A stretch of 64,000 bases of DNA from Flavobacteriales bacterium. GTDB taxonomy: Bacteria; Bacteroidota; Bacteroidia; NS11-12g; UBA9320. Under the pieces are notes generated by a model that worked only from the letters and a program-made list of their open reading frames with translations, made no database searches and was not told the origin of the DNA. The DNA is taken from assembly GCA_020635455.1 (NCBI GenBank), contig JACJZT010000003.1, positions 186,001 through 250,000 on the forward strand, given 5' to 3'. This document shows positions 43,725 to 51,377 of the stretch, one piece after another. A program made the position numbers and the translations under genes. The first letter of the stretch is position 1. Each line of letters starts with the position of its first letter.

Positions 43725-45116
43725 ATGAAAAACAAATACATCGACCTCGTTCAACAGACTTTTAATTTTCCGACCGAAGAATTTCAACTCGAAGACAATG
43801 AGTTGTTGTTTCACAACATTTATCTGATGGATCTGATAAAACAATATGGAACACCACTTAAGTTTCATTATTTACCCAAGATCTCCGAAAACATTAAAAA
43901 AGCTAAGATGTGGTTTAATGTTGCCATGGCCAAATGCGATTATCAGGCTAAGTATCACTATTGTTACTGTACCAAAAGCAGTCACTTTTCATTTGTGATG
44001 GAAGAAGCCCTTAAAAACGATATTCATCTTGAAACATCCTCTGCATTTGACATAGACATCATAGATGCTTTGCTGGCAGAAGGAAAAATCACCAAAAAGC
44101 AATACATAATTTCCAATGGTTTTAAAACCGATCTTTACGTTGAAAACATTGCCAGGATTATTAATGACGGCTTTGAAAATGCCATTCCTATCCTCGATAA
44201 CAAAGGTGAACTTGAACGCATTACAGCCTTAACCGAAAAAAAATTCAAAGTTGGCATTCGTTTGGCTGCAGAGGAAGAGCCAAAATTTGAATTTTATACC
44301 AGCAGACTTGGAATAGGCTATAAGGATATTGTACCATTCTATCTCGATCAGATCAAAACCAAACCCAATGTAGAAGTAAAGATGCTTCATTTTTTTATAA
44401 ATACAGGAATTACCGATACTTCGTATTACTGGAATGAATTGCACAAATGTCTGAAGGTATATTGCGCCTTGAAAAAACTTTGCCCTAGTTTGGATTCACT
44501 TAATATTGGAGGTGGTTTTCCAATAAAAAACTCCCTGAATTTTGAATACGATTATGCATACATGGCCGAAGAAATCGTTGCACAGGTAAAACAGGTGTGC
44601 AATGAAAATGAAATTGAGGAACCGAATATTTTCACGGAATTTGGATCATTTACCGTTGGTGAAAGTGGAGGAGCCATCTATCAGATATTGGATCAAAAGC
44701 AACAGAATGACCGGGAAAAATGGAACATGATCGACAGCAGTTTTATGACCACTCTTCCCGATGCATGGGCAGTCAACAAGAAATTTCTGATGCTTCCGGT
44801 TAACCGTTGGGATAAAACCTATGAGAGGGTATTGCTTGGTGGTCTTACCTGCGACAGCGATGACTATTACAATTCGGAACAACATGTGAACGCGATTTAC
44901 CTTCCCAGGATAAATCATGAAGACCCTCTTTACATAGGATTCTTTAATACCGGTGCATATCAGGAAAGTGTCGGAGGATTTGGTGGCATACAACATTGTC
45001 TTATACCTGCACCCAAACACATTATCATAGACAAAAATGATTCGGGTGAAATTGTCACCAGGATCTTTTCAAAGGAACAGAGCTTTAAAAGCATGTTAAA
45101 AACTCTGGGATATTGA
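43725..45116 (+). CDS. speA: Arginine decarboxylase (PLP, Bacteroidota type)
   Basis: 463 aa. It has a TIM barrel of alanine-racemase-fold decarboxylases with the PLP lysine K84 in YCYCTKSSHF and a C-terminal beta domain. SLNIGGGFPIKN and FTEFGSFTVGESGGAIYQ are conserved PLP-phosphate and substrate blocks; LGGLTCDSDDYYN contains the Cys-Asp of the decarboxylase active site. The pattern matches the Bacteroidota enzyme annotated as arginine decarboxylase, which would produce agmatine for polyamine synthesis. Carboxynorspermidine decarboxylase is a less likely alternative. No other polyamine gene is nearby. Confidence 0.85.
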   Translation: MKNKYIDLVQQTFNFPTEEFQLEDNELLFHNIYLMDLIKQYGTPLKFHYLPKISENIKKAKMWFNVAMAKCDYQAKYHYCYCTKSSHFSFVMEEALKNDIHLETSSAFDIDIIDALLAEGKITKKQYIISNGFKTDLYVENIARIINDGFENAIPILDNKGELERITALTEKKFKVGIRLAAEEEPKFEFYTSRLGIGYKDIVPFYLDQIKTKPNVEVKMLHFFINTGITDTSYYWNELHKCLKVYCALKKLCPSLDSLNIGGGFPIKNSLNFEYDYAYMAEEIVAQVKQVCNENEIEEPNIFTEFGSFTVGESGGAIYQILDQKQQNDREKWNMIDSSFMTTLPDAWAVNKKFLMLPVNRWDKTYERVLLGGLTCDSDDYYNSEQHVNAIYLPRINHEDPLYIGFFNTGAYQESVGGFGGIQHCLIPAPKHIIIDKNDSGEIVTRIFSKEQSFKSMLKTLGY

Positions 45117-45174
45117 TCTCTGAAACAATTCTCCTCTGCTGAACATGGGGTATTTATCCGCAGAATTTATTAAC

Positions 45175-45182
45175 TATCTTTG
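45175..45182 (+). promoter_or_regulatory. Candidate -7 element overlapping the start of mtaB
   Basis: TATCTTTG fits TAnnTTTG, but only 5 bp separate it from the mtaB ATG at 45188, so transcription would begin at or next to the start codon. Confidence 0.45.
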
Positions 45183-45187
45183 CAGTT

Positions 45188-46492
45188 ATGCATTCAATTG
45201 CATTTTACACACTCGGCTGTAAGCTAAATTTCTCCGAAACATCAACCATTTCGAGGCAGATGGAAGACCATGGATTTGTGAAGAAAGATTTTCAGCAAGG
45301 TGCTGACATCTATGTTATCAATACCTGTTCGGTTACCGATCATGCCGATAAAAAATGCAGGAAAGTGGTTAAGGAAGCACTTAAGTACAATCCCGGCGCC
45401 AGCGTGGTTGTAATAGGATGTTATGCCCAGCTTAAACCCAAAGAAATTTCTGAAATTCCGGGAGTGAATATGGTTCTGGGTGCAGCAGAAAAATTTAATC
45501 TGGTTGAACATCTTGCAAAACTCAAGAACGATTCCACTCTGGTACTGAACAAAAATATTAAGGAAACAAATGTATTCGTACCCGGATTTTCAGTTGGAGA
45601 GCGAACCCGGTCCTTTTTAAAAGTGCAGGACGGTTGCGATTATTTCTGTTCATTCTGCACCATACCTCTTGCAAGGGGTAAAAGCCGAAGTCAATCGGTA
45701 ACGGAAACGGTGAAGGTAGCCAGGGAAGTTGCGCAAACAGGAGTTAAGGAAATTGTACTTACCGGAGTGAACATCGGTGACTTCGGAGCAGGAACAACAG
45801 AAACCTTTTATGATTTGATCAGAGCACTCGATCAGGTGGAAGAAATTGACCGGTTCAGGATTTCGAGTATCGAACCCAACCTTCTCACCAATGAGATCAT
45901 CAAATTTGTTAGCCGAAGTAACCGGTTTGTCCCGCATTTTCATGTACCACTGCAAAGTGGCTCAAATGATATCTTAAAAAGGATGCGTCGAAAATATCGC
46001 AGGGAGCTATATTCAGAACGTATAGAAACCATCAAAAACCTGATGCCTCATTGCGCCATCGGAGTGGATGTGATCGTTGGATTTCCGGGTGAAACGGAAG
46101 AACATTTTTTAAAAACGTACAACTTTCTCAACGAGTTGGATATAAGCTATTTACATGTCTTTCCTTATAGTGAAAGGGCGAACACCACTGCAAAAAAACT
46201 GGATGGAAGCGTACCTGTAAAAACGAGAATGGAAAGAGCCAAAATGCTACGCATTCTGAGTGAGAAAAAGAGGAGAAAATTTTATTCTGAAAATATTGGC
46301 AAGGAATACACAGTTTTATACGAAGCAGAAGAGAGTAATGGCACCATGAATGGTTTCACAGAGAACTACATTAAAATTGAAACGCCTTATAATCCATTGC
46401 TTGTGAATGAGTTGGTAAAGGTCCAACTGCTTGAGATAAATGAAAACATGAGTGTGACCCCGTTGGAATTAAGTACCTGTTTGCATGCTTGA
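45188..46492 (+). CDS. mtaB: tRNA (N6-threonylcarbamoyladenosine-37 C2) methylthiotransferase
   Basis: 434 aa. It has the N-terminal UPF0004 domain with C11, C46-region (YVINTCSVTDHADKKCRK) and GCYAQLKP cysteines for one cluster. The radical-SAM domain has C-x3-C-x2-C in GCDYFCSFCTIPLARG, and a short C-terminal TRAM-like domain follows. MtaB adds a methylthio group to t6A37 in tRNA. It is distinguished from MiaB and RimO by MHSIAFYTLGCKLNFSETS. It overlaps the next methyltransferase gene by 8 bp. Confidence 0.92.
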   Translation: MHSIAFYTLGCKLNFSETSTISRQMEDHGFVKKDFQQGADIYVINTCSVTDHADKKCRKVVKEALKYNPGASVVVIGCYAQLKPKEISEIPGVNMVLGAAEKFNLVEHLAKLKNDSTLVLNKNIKETNVFVPGFSVGERTRSFLKVQDGCDYFCSFCTIPLARGKSRSQSVTETVKVAREVAQTGVKEIVLTGVNIGDFGAGTTETFYDLIRALDQVEEIDRFRISSIEPNLLTNEIIKFVSRSNRFVPHFHVPLQSGSNDILKRMRRKYRRELYSERIETIKNLMPHCAIGVDVIVGFPGETEEHFLKTYNFLNELDISYLHVFPYSERANTTAKKLDGSVPVKTRMERAKMLRILSEKKRRKFYSENIGKEYTVLYEAEESNGTMNGFTENYIKIETPYNPLLVNELVKVQLLEINENMSVTPLELSTCLHA

Positions 46493-47243
46493 ATTAGAAA
46501 CCAGCGACCAGTTGCTTTTTTCGGAACAAGCCGAAAGTTATGCTCGTTTCAGGCCCCATTATCCCGAAAACCTATACAAAAAAATATTTCAACATGTAAG
46601 TGCATTTGATCTTGCATGGGATGTTGGGACCGGAAATGGCCAGATAGCCCATAAACTTTCTGAAACCTTTCAAAATGTTCATGCAAGTGATATTAGTGCG
46701 GGTCAACTAAAACAGGCTTTCCAAAACCCCAACATACAATATTCCGTTTCCTCAGCCGAGTCGTGTGAACTGGAAGATCGGTCAACCGATTTAATTACGG
46801 TAGGGCAAGCCATTCACTGGTTTAACACCGACCTGTTTTACGATGAAGTAAGAAGGGTGGCCAAAAAAAATGCTTTTCTGGCAATATGGGGGTATAATCT
46901 ACTTAAGATCGATGTTGCTACCGATGACCTGATCCGTTTTTTTCACAATAAAGTCCTTGCCAAATACTGGGATCCAAGAAGGAAAGCTGTGTTGGAAGAA
47001 TTAGAAAACCTTCCATTTCCATTTGAAGAAATTGAATTGAATCCGGGATCACTATTGGTTGAATGGACACTTGAGGATCTTTTTGGTTACCTCCGCAGCT
47101 GGTCGGCTGTGAATACATACCTTAAAATAAACTCTCAGAATCCATTAGAGTATATTGAAAATGACCTGAAAAAATCTTGGGGTAAACAGGAAAGGAAACA
47201 AATAATAATTCCCTTGTTCTCAAGGATGGGATTTATAAATTAA
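46485..47243 (+). CDS. Class I SAM-dependent methyltransferase
   Basis: 252 aa. The SAM-binding motif DVGTGNGQIAHKL is near residue 46, and VHASDISAGQLKQA follows for adenosine contact. The pattern is the Methyltransf_11/trans-aconitate-type fold; ITVGQAIHWFNTDLFYDEVRRV is typical of a small-molecule methyltransferase group. Substrate unknown. The ATG overlaps the end of mtaB, so translation is coupled. Its product need not act on tRNA. Confidence 0.85.
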   Translation: MLELETSDQLLFSEQAESYARFRPHYPENLYKKIFQHVSAFDLAWDVGTGNGQIAHKLSETFQNVHASDISAGQLKQAFQNPNIQYSVSSAESCELEDRSTDLITVGQAIHWFNTDLFYDEVRRVAKKNAFLAIWGYNLLKIDVATDDLIRFFHNKVLAKYWDPRRKAVLEELENLPFPFEEIELNPGSLLVEWTLEDLFGYLRSWSAVNTYLKINSQNPLEYIENDLKKSWGKQERKQIIIPLFSRMGFIN

Positions 47244-47258
47244 ATAAAATAAGAAAGA

Positions 47259-48443
47259 ATGTACCCGACTCTTTACGATGCAATAAAAGATCTCTTTGGA
47301 CTGGAAATCGGCTTTTTGCAAATAGCCAATACCTTTGGCTTTTTTGTAGCCATTGGTTTTCTCGTTGCAAATTACATGATGGCCATGGAATTGAAGAGAA
47401 AACAAAAGGAAGGTCTTATTGATGCTTTTACCAGAAAGACCTTTAAGGGGAAACCTTTACCCAAGGGCGAATACCTGAGCAATGCGGTTATGGGGTTTAT
47501 CTTTGGTTACAAAGTAATACCCATCCTTTTTAATGGTGATTTATTGTCAGATGGCGCACAGGAATATATCTTTTCATCAAATGGAAGTCTGTTGTATGGA
47601 ATTCTACTTGGGGCTTTGCTGTTGTATTTAAAATATCGCGAAGACCTCAAACAACGACTCGAAGAACCGGTGGAAGTGGACGAAACGGTCAATCCCTGGC
47701 AACAAATGGGTTCAATAACACTTGTTGCTGCAATAACCGGGATCATTGGGGCGAAGGTTTTTCACTGGCTCGAATACTGGGAAAGCTTTGTAGCACATCC
47801 GGTTGAGAACCTTTTGTCGCCAAGTGGTCTTACCTTTTTCGGCGGCTTGATTTGTGGTGGTGCAGGAGTATTGTGGGCTGCAAAAAAGAACAACATTGGT
47901 GCAAAGGTTATGTTGGACGTTGGTGGACCGGTAATGATGCTGGCCTATGGTATTGGAAGAATGGGCTGCCATTATAGCGGTGACGGGGACTGGGGAATTG
48001 TAAATACGGCACCCAAACCTGCCTGGCTGAATGCTTTTCCCGATTGGGTCTGGGCATACAACTATCCGAATAATGTAGCCGGTGAATGTGATCCAACCGG
48101 AGGAAGCATGCCTTGTGATTTTGATGTAACCCCATATTTGCAATTGCCGGTGTTTCCTACCCCTTTTTATGAGATCGTAATGGCCATTGGCTTGTTTGCA
48201 ATACTTTGGCTGATCCGTAAAAAAATTATGGCACCAGGTGCACTTTTCGGTATCTACATGATATTTGCCGGCCTGGAGCGTTTTTTAATCGAAAAAATTC
48301 GGGTGAACAGCACATACAACCTATTTGGTTTCCACCCTACACAAGCAGAAATCATTTCGATTTTGCTCATTGCGGGAGGAGCAGTATTCTATTTTTATTG
48401 TGTAAGAAAACAACCAAGGTATAAAATGAACAATGAAGATTGA
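47259..48443 (+). CDS. lgt: Prolipoprotein diacylglyceryl transferase (Lgt-like)
   Basis: 394 aa, larger than the usual 260-300. Seven membrane helices, with the Lgt signature region GRMGCHYSGDGDWG, the FPTPFYEIVMA block and the ERFLIEKIRVN C-terminal helix. The motif GLTFFGGLICGG also fits. It transfers diacylglyceryl from phosphatidylglycerol to lipoprotein cysteine. The extra length lies in an N-terminal hydrophilic insertion (KRKQKEGLIDAFTRKTF) and in a loop after GRMGCHYSGDGDWG of about 50 residues with AFPDWVWAYNYPNN. It is 15 bp after the methyltransferase gene. Confidence 0.88.
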   Translation: MYPTLYDAIKDLFGLEIGFLQIANTFGFFVAIGFLVANYMMAMELKRKQKEGLIDAFTRKTFKGKPLPKGEYLSNAVMGFIFGYKVIPILFNGDLLSDGAQEYIFSSNGSLLYGILLGALLLYLKYREDLKQRLEEPVEVDETVNPWQQMGSITLVAAITGIIGAKVFHWLEYWESFVAHPVENLLSPSGLTFFGGLICGGAGVLWAAKKNNIGAKVMLDVGGPVMMLAYGIGRMGCHYSGDGDWGIVNTAPKPAWLNAFPDWVWAYNYPNNVAGECDPTGGSMPCDFDVTPYLQLPVFPTPFYEIVMAIGLFAILWLIRKKIMAPGALFGIYMIFAGLERFLIEKIRVNSTYNLFGFHPTQAEIISILLIAGGAVFYFYCVRKQPRYKMNNED

Positions 48444-48515
48444 GCTGTCCCGTAAACCTCTAAAAAAGAACCAAATTTGTTTGAATGTGTTTTTCAGTAA
48501 AAAAACAACTTCAGC

Positions 48516-48523
48516 TAACTTTG
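48516..48523 (+). promoter_or_regulatory. Candidate -7 element for dps
   Basis: TAACTTTG fits TAnnTTTG and lies 14 bp before the dps ATG, giving a very short leader. Confidence 0.5.
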
Positions 48524-48537
48524 ACAAAATATAAATT

Positions 48538-49014
48538 ATGAAAAAATTAAACGCTATTGGACTTGACAGCTCGAAGTCGAAACGTTTGGCTGAGATGTTG
48601 AATGAACTTCTGGCTAATTATTCAATCTTTTATCAAAACACCAGAGGATTTCACTGGAATATAAAGGGTGAAAAGTTTTTTGAACTTCATTTGAAGTTTG
48701 AAGAATTGTATAACGATCTTCTTCTAAAAATTGATGAGGTTGCGGAAAGAGTGTTAACTCTTGGCTATGCGCCGAATCACAAATATTCCGATTACAAAAA
48801 GATCTCCAAAATTGCCGAAAGCAATCAGGTATCGGATGGACTGAAAGCTGTTGGAGACATCCTGAACTCATTTCAGACGGTTATCAGGCTCCAGAGAGAG
48901 ATTCTTGCTTTTTCGGCCGATGTAGGCGATGAAGGAACCAATGCCTTAATGAGTGATTACATCCGGGCTCAGGAAAAACTGGTTTGGATGTATTCTGCAT
49001 TTTTGAATAAGTAG
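48538..49014 (+). CDS. dps: Dps-family ferritin-like protein
   Basis: 158 aa. The ferroxidase block is NTRGFHWNIKGEKFFELHLKFEELYNDL, with His and acidic ligands shared between subunits. LTLGYAPNHKYSDYKKISKIAE follows. Dps shells of twelve subunits store iron and bind or protect DNA in stress. The N-terminus has no long basic DNA-binding tail. It is the last core gene before the unusual 49.0-51.4 kb segment. Confidence 0.92.
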   Translation: MKKLNAIGLDSSKSKRLAEMLNELLANYSIFYQNTRGFHWNIKGEKFFELHLKFEELYNDLLLKIDEVAERVLTLGYAPNHKYSDYKKISKIAESNQVSDGLKAVGDILNSFQTVIRLQREILAFSADVGDEGTNALMSDYIRAQEKLVWMYSAFLNK

Positions 49015-49108
49015 AGTGATGGTTGACTTAGTGTTAAGTTAGCTCTCATGCTGCTTTTCCATAGCCGAAATCTTTCCATTTAGAACAAACCAAAGGGCCT
49101 TATTTTGT

Positions 49109-49204
49109 TCGGTGATGAAGCAACGGTAAAGACCGGGTTACCCCCGAGGCAGCTCCGCGAGGAGATCGCCGACAGGGGTCGGTCTTTGACGTTGCTGAAA
49201 CCGA
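49109..49204 (+). ncRNA. Candidate structured RNA: long stepped hairpin with GNRA tetraloop
   Basis: Six nested stems, total 32 pairs: TCGGT/ACCGA (49109-49113, 49200-49204), AGCAACG/CGTTGCT (49119-49125, 49190-49196), AAAGACCG/CGGTCTTT (49128-49135, 49180-49187), ACCCC/GGGGT (49140-49144, 49175-49179), GGC/GCC (49148-49150, 49168-49170) and CTCC/GGAG (49153-49156, 49161-49164). The apical loop is GCGA, a GNRA tetraloop. The loop between the second and third stems is GU opposite GA. I recognise no known RNA family. The strand is assumed from the GNRA orientation; the complementary strand would have a TCGC loop. Confidence 0.5.
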
Positions 49205-49311
49205 CGAAGGAGGTTCGCGAATGCCTTAAAAAAATAAACAGCAAACGGATGAGCAATCATACCGCAGCGGCCGGCTGCGGGAAGAACAAAATGCAGCCCT
49301 TGACTTTCTTG

Positions 49312-49341
49312 CTAACTTCTTGTGTCAAGACAAGAAGTTAG
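49312..49341. repeat. Perfect 12-bp inverted repeat
   Basis: CTAACTTCTTGT (49312-49323) and ACAAGAAGTTAG (49330-49341) are exact reverse complements around GTCAAG. There is no T-run, so it is not a standard terminator. Its outer CTAAC/GTTAG pentamers equal the pairing pentamers of the attC-like site at 49722-49850. Confidence 0.8.
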
Positions 49342-49721
49342 TCCGGGGTTGAAGGGGGCGGAGAGCTCCCTTAGGATTTGTGCGAGAGCCTTTTGATCGG
49401 AAAAATACACTGAAAACACGAAGCTGAGTTTCACCTTCAACCAAGTCGTTTTGAGGTGAGACGTCGAGGGCTTGCTTTCGAAACGGTGAGCGTCGAAACG
49501 ACTTGTCGAAGTTCGCATTCAGCGGCGACAATATCAAAATTGAATTTTCCGAAAAAGGCAATAGTAAATTCCTGGGTTGTCTCCGCCACCAGCAAACACT
49601 GACCTGGATCTGGAATAAAGCAGGAAAGTTAAATTGCAGCTGATTGTTTGTCCCGCAGAAGACCGGTTGGTTTTTCCTCAGCCATAGTCGACCGAGAACC
49701 TGCTTGCAGAGCAGCACGAGA

Positions 49722-49850
49722 CGCTAACAGCGGGCCGTAGCGCAATGCTAAATTCTGCGTTAGAAAACCTCATTCAGCCAATGTACTTTTGTCTAAAGCG
49801 AAAGTTTGTGCTTCCCAATACGCACAGCGCAAGCCCGCAAGCCGTTAGGC
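49722..49850 (+). repeat. attC-like recombination site
   Basis: CTAAC (49724-49728) then GCGGGC (49730-49735) on the left pair with GCCCGC (49833-49838) and GTTAG (49844-49848) on the right. The spacers are unequal (one base versus five). The right end is GTTAGGC, a perfect fit to the integron core GTTRRRY; the left core CGCTAAC fits RYYYAAC at five of seven positions. Two-step pairing with unequal spacers and a variable middle is the architecture of attC sites. Length 129 bp lies within the range of such sites. No integrase gene is in the window. Confidence 0.55.
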
Positions 49851-49886
49851 GTAATTAAGCTAACACGAAATAATAAAAACACAAAA

Positions 49887-51377
49887 ATGAGGCGAACAAT
49901 GATATTCTTCAGGATTCTTCTGATCTGTTCTAATTTATTCGCCCAAGTTGATGTATCCACAGAATTATATAAAATAATTAAAACTAAAGACAGCTTGCTT
50001 TTTAATGTTGGTTTTAATAATTGCGACATCATACAATTTGAAAATTTGGTGAGCGACAATTTTGAATTTTATCACGACAAATCTGGAATTACATCTTCAA
50101 AATCTGAATTTATTTCAAGCATCAAAGACGGAATTTGTAAACTGACTTACAAACCACGAAGGGAATTAATTGAAGGATCTTTGGAAGTCTATCCATTAGA
50201 AAATAATGGAGTGTTGTATGGGGCAATTCAAATAGGCAGACATCGTTTTTATGCTATTGAAAAAGACAAAACAGAGCATCTCACAAGCATTGCCAAATAT
50301 AGCCATGTTTGGCTTATAGAAAACGGAAATTGGAAGTTAAGTAGGGGATTAAGTTTTGATCATCAGGAAAAAGAAGATAACCTCAACATTAATAAAAAGC
50401 TACTCTTTAAGGATAAAAACGAAACAGAAAAATGGCTTATTAAAAATAGAATCCCTGCTTTAGGAATAGGTTATATTAAGGATGGAATATTACAAGAAGT
50501 TAAAGTATATGGCATTTTAGAAAAGGGAAAACCAGCCCCACAAAATACAATTTGGAATGTTGCCTCTTTGACAAAACCAATTACAGCAATGATTGCTTTA
50601 AAATTAGTCAATGCCGGTCAATGGGATTTAGACGAACCTATTTATAAATATTGGTTAGATCCTGATATTGCAGACGATCCTAGAATAAAACAATTAACGA
50701 CAAGACACATTTTAAGCCATCAAACAGGTTTTCCCAATTGGCGGTCTAAAAATGCAAGTGGAAAATTATCATTTGAATTTGAACCAGGAACAAAATATCA
50801 GTATTCAGGTGAGGGATTTGAGTATTTAAGAAGAGCGATAGAAAACAAATTTCATAAGCCCTTAAACCTTTTGGCAGACTCATTAATCTTCCTGCCACTT
50901 CAAATGACAGATACAAAGTATTACTGGGACAAGACAGTTGATGAAACTAGATTTGCAAAATGGCATGATGGTAACGGCAATCTCTATGAAACCTACAAAA
51001 ATACACAGGAGAACGGAGCTGATGATTTGCTTACAACCATTGAAGATTATAGCAAGTTTATACTATATATTATGAATGGAGCAAGCTTATCAAAAGATCT
51101 TTATAGTCAGATGTTTTCAAATCAGGTAAGAATAAAAAACAACAAATATTGGGGATTGAGTTGGTGGGTTGACGAAAATATTGGGAACGGTGAAAATGCA
51201 ATTATCAATGGTGGGGATGATAAAGGTGTTCATACTATTGTATTTATGCTTCCCGCATCTAAGCAAGGGCTAATTATTTTCACAAACTGCGATAATGGAA
51301 CAGACATTTATATTGAGACTGTACTTGCGTATCTAGGCGCATTAGGACAAGGGATCATTAATATTGAAACAAATTAA
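49887..51377 (+). CDS. Exported beta-lactamase-family serine hydrolase with N-terminal SnoaL-like domain, cassette-like context
   Basis: 496 aa from ATG 49887 (start region MRRTMIFFRILLICSNLFAQ, a signal peptide). Residues about 25-155 resemble a DUF4440/SnoaL-like domain (FENLVSDNFEFYHDKSGITSSKSEFISSI ... YSHVWLIENGNWKLSR). Residues about 180-490 form a class C beta-lactamase/DD-peptidase-like domain: S227-x-x-K230 (SLTK), Y306-S-G in place of YxN, and INGGDDKGVHTI near the end in place of the KTG box. The substrate is unknown; antibiotic hydrolysis cannot be claimed. The gene is visibly AT-richer than its neighbours. It is framed by TTAGGC (49845-49850) and GCCTAA (51382-51387), the mark of an integron-type cassette. 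Confidence 0.85.
   Translation: MRRTMIFFRILLICSNLFAQVDVSTELYKIIKTKDSLLFNVGFNNCDIIQFENLVSDNFEFYHDKSGITSSKSEFISSIKDGICKLTYKPRRELIEGSLEVYPLENNGVLYGAIQIGRHRFYAIEKDKTEHLTSIAKYSHVWLIENGNWKLSRGLSFDHQEKEDNLNINKKLLFKDKNETEKWLIKNRIPALGIGYIKDGILQEVKVYGILEKGKPAPQNTIWNVASLTKPITAMIALKLVNAGQWDLDEPIYKYWLDPDIADDPRIKQLTTRHILSHQTGFPNWRSKNASGKLSFEFEPGTKYQYSGEGFEYLRRAIENKFHKPLNLLADSLIFLPLQMTDTKYYWDKTVDETRFAKWHDGNGNLYETYKNTQENGADDLLTTIEDYSKFILYIMNGASLSKDLYSQMFSNQVRIKNNKYWGLSWWVDENIGNGENAIINGGDDKGVHTIVFMLPASKQGLIIFTNCDNGTDIYIETVLAYLGALGQGIINIETN

Larger units (their letters stand above)
49105..49720. other. GC-rich, ORF-poor, hairpin-dense element (candidate structured RNA or decayed mobile element)
   Basis: No convincing gene is present in this 616-bp stretch; the frames of up to 130 codons lack any known motif and coding character. 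By eye it is richer in G and C than its flanks. It holds a chain of paired segments. (1) A stepped 96-nt hairpin at 49109-49204. (2) CCGCAGC/GCTGCGG at 49262-49280. (3) A 12-bp perfect inverted repeat at 49312-49341. (4) A 13-bp stem with arms at 49442-49454 and 49493-49505. (5) GGCGACAA (49524-49531) with TTGT-CGCC (49577-49587, three-base bulge). (6) CTGCT/AGCAG at 49700-49714. Strand, ends and transcription are not known. It may be one unit with the attC-like site that follows. Confidence 0.55.

Noticed and set aside
49105..49341. 78-codon plus-strand frame (MFGDEATVKTGLPPRQL...)
   Set aside because: Uses TTG as first codon, crosses three stable inverted repeats, and has no recognisable motif; the sequence is better explained as paired segments.
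49325..49717. 130-codon minus-strand frame in the hairpin-rich region
   Set aside because: Non-ATG start, composition unlike the neighbouring proteins, and no motif; runs across the stems described above.
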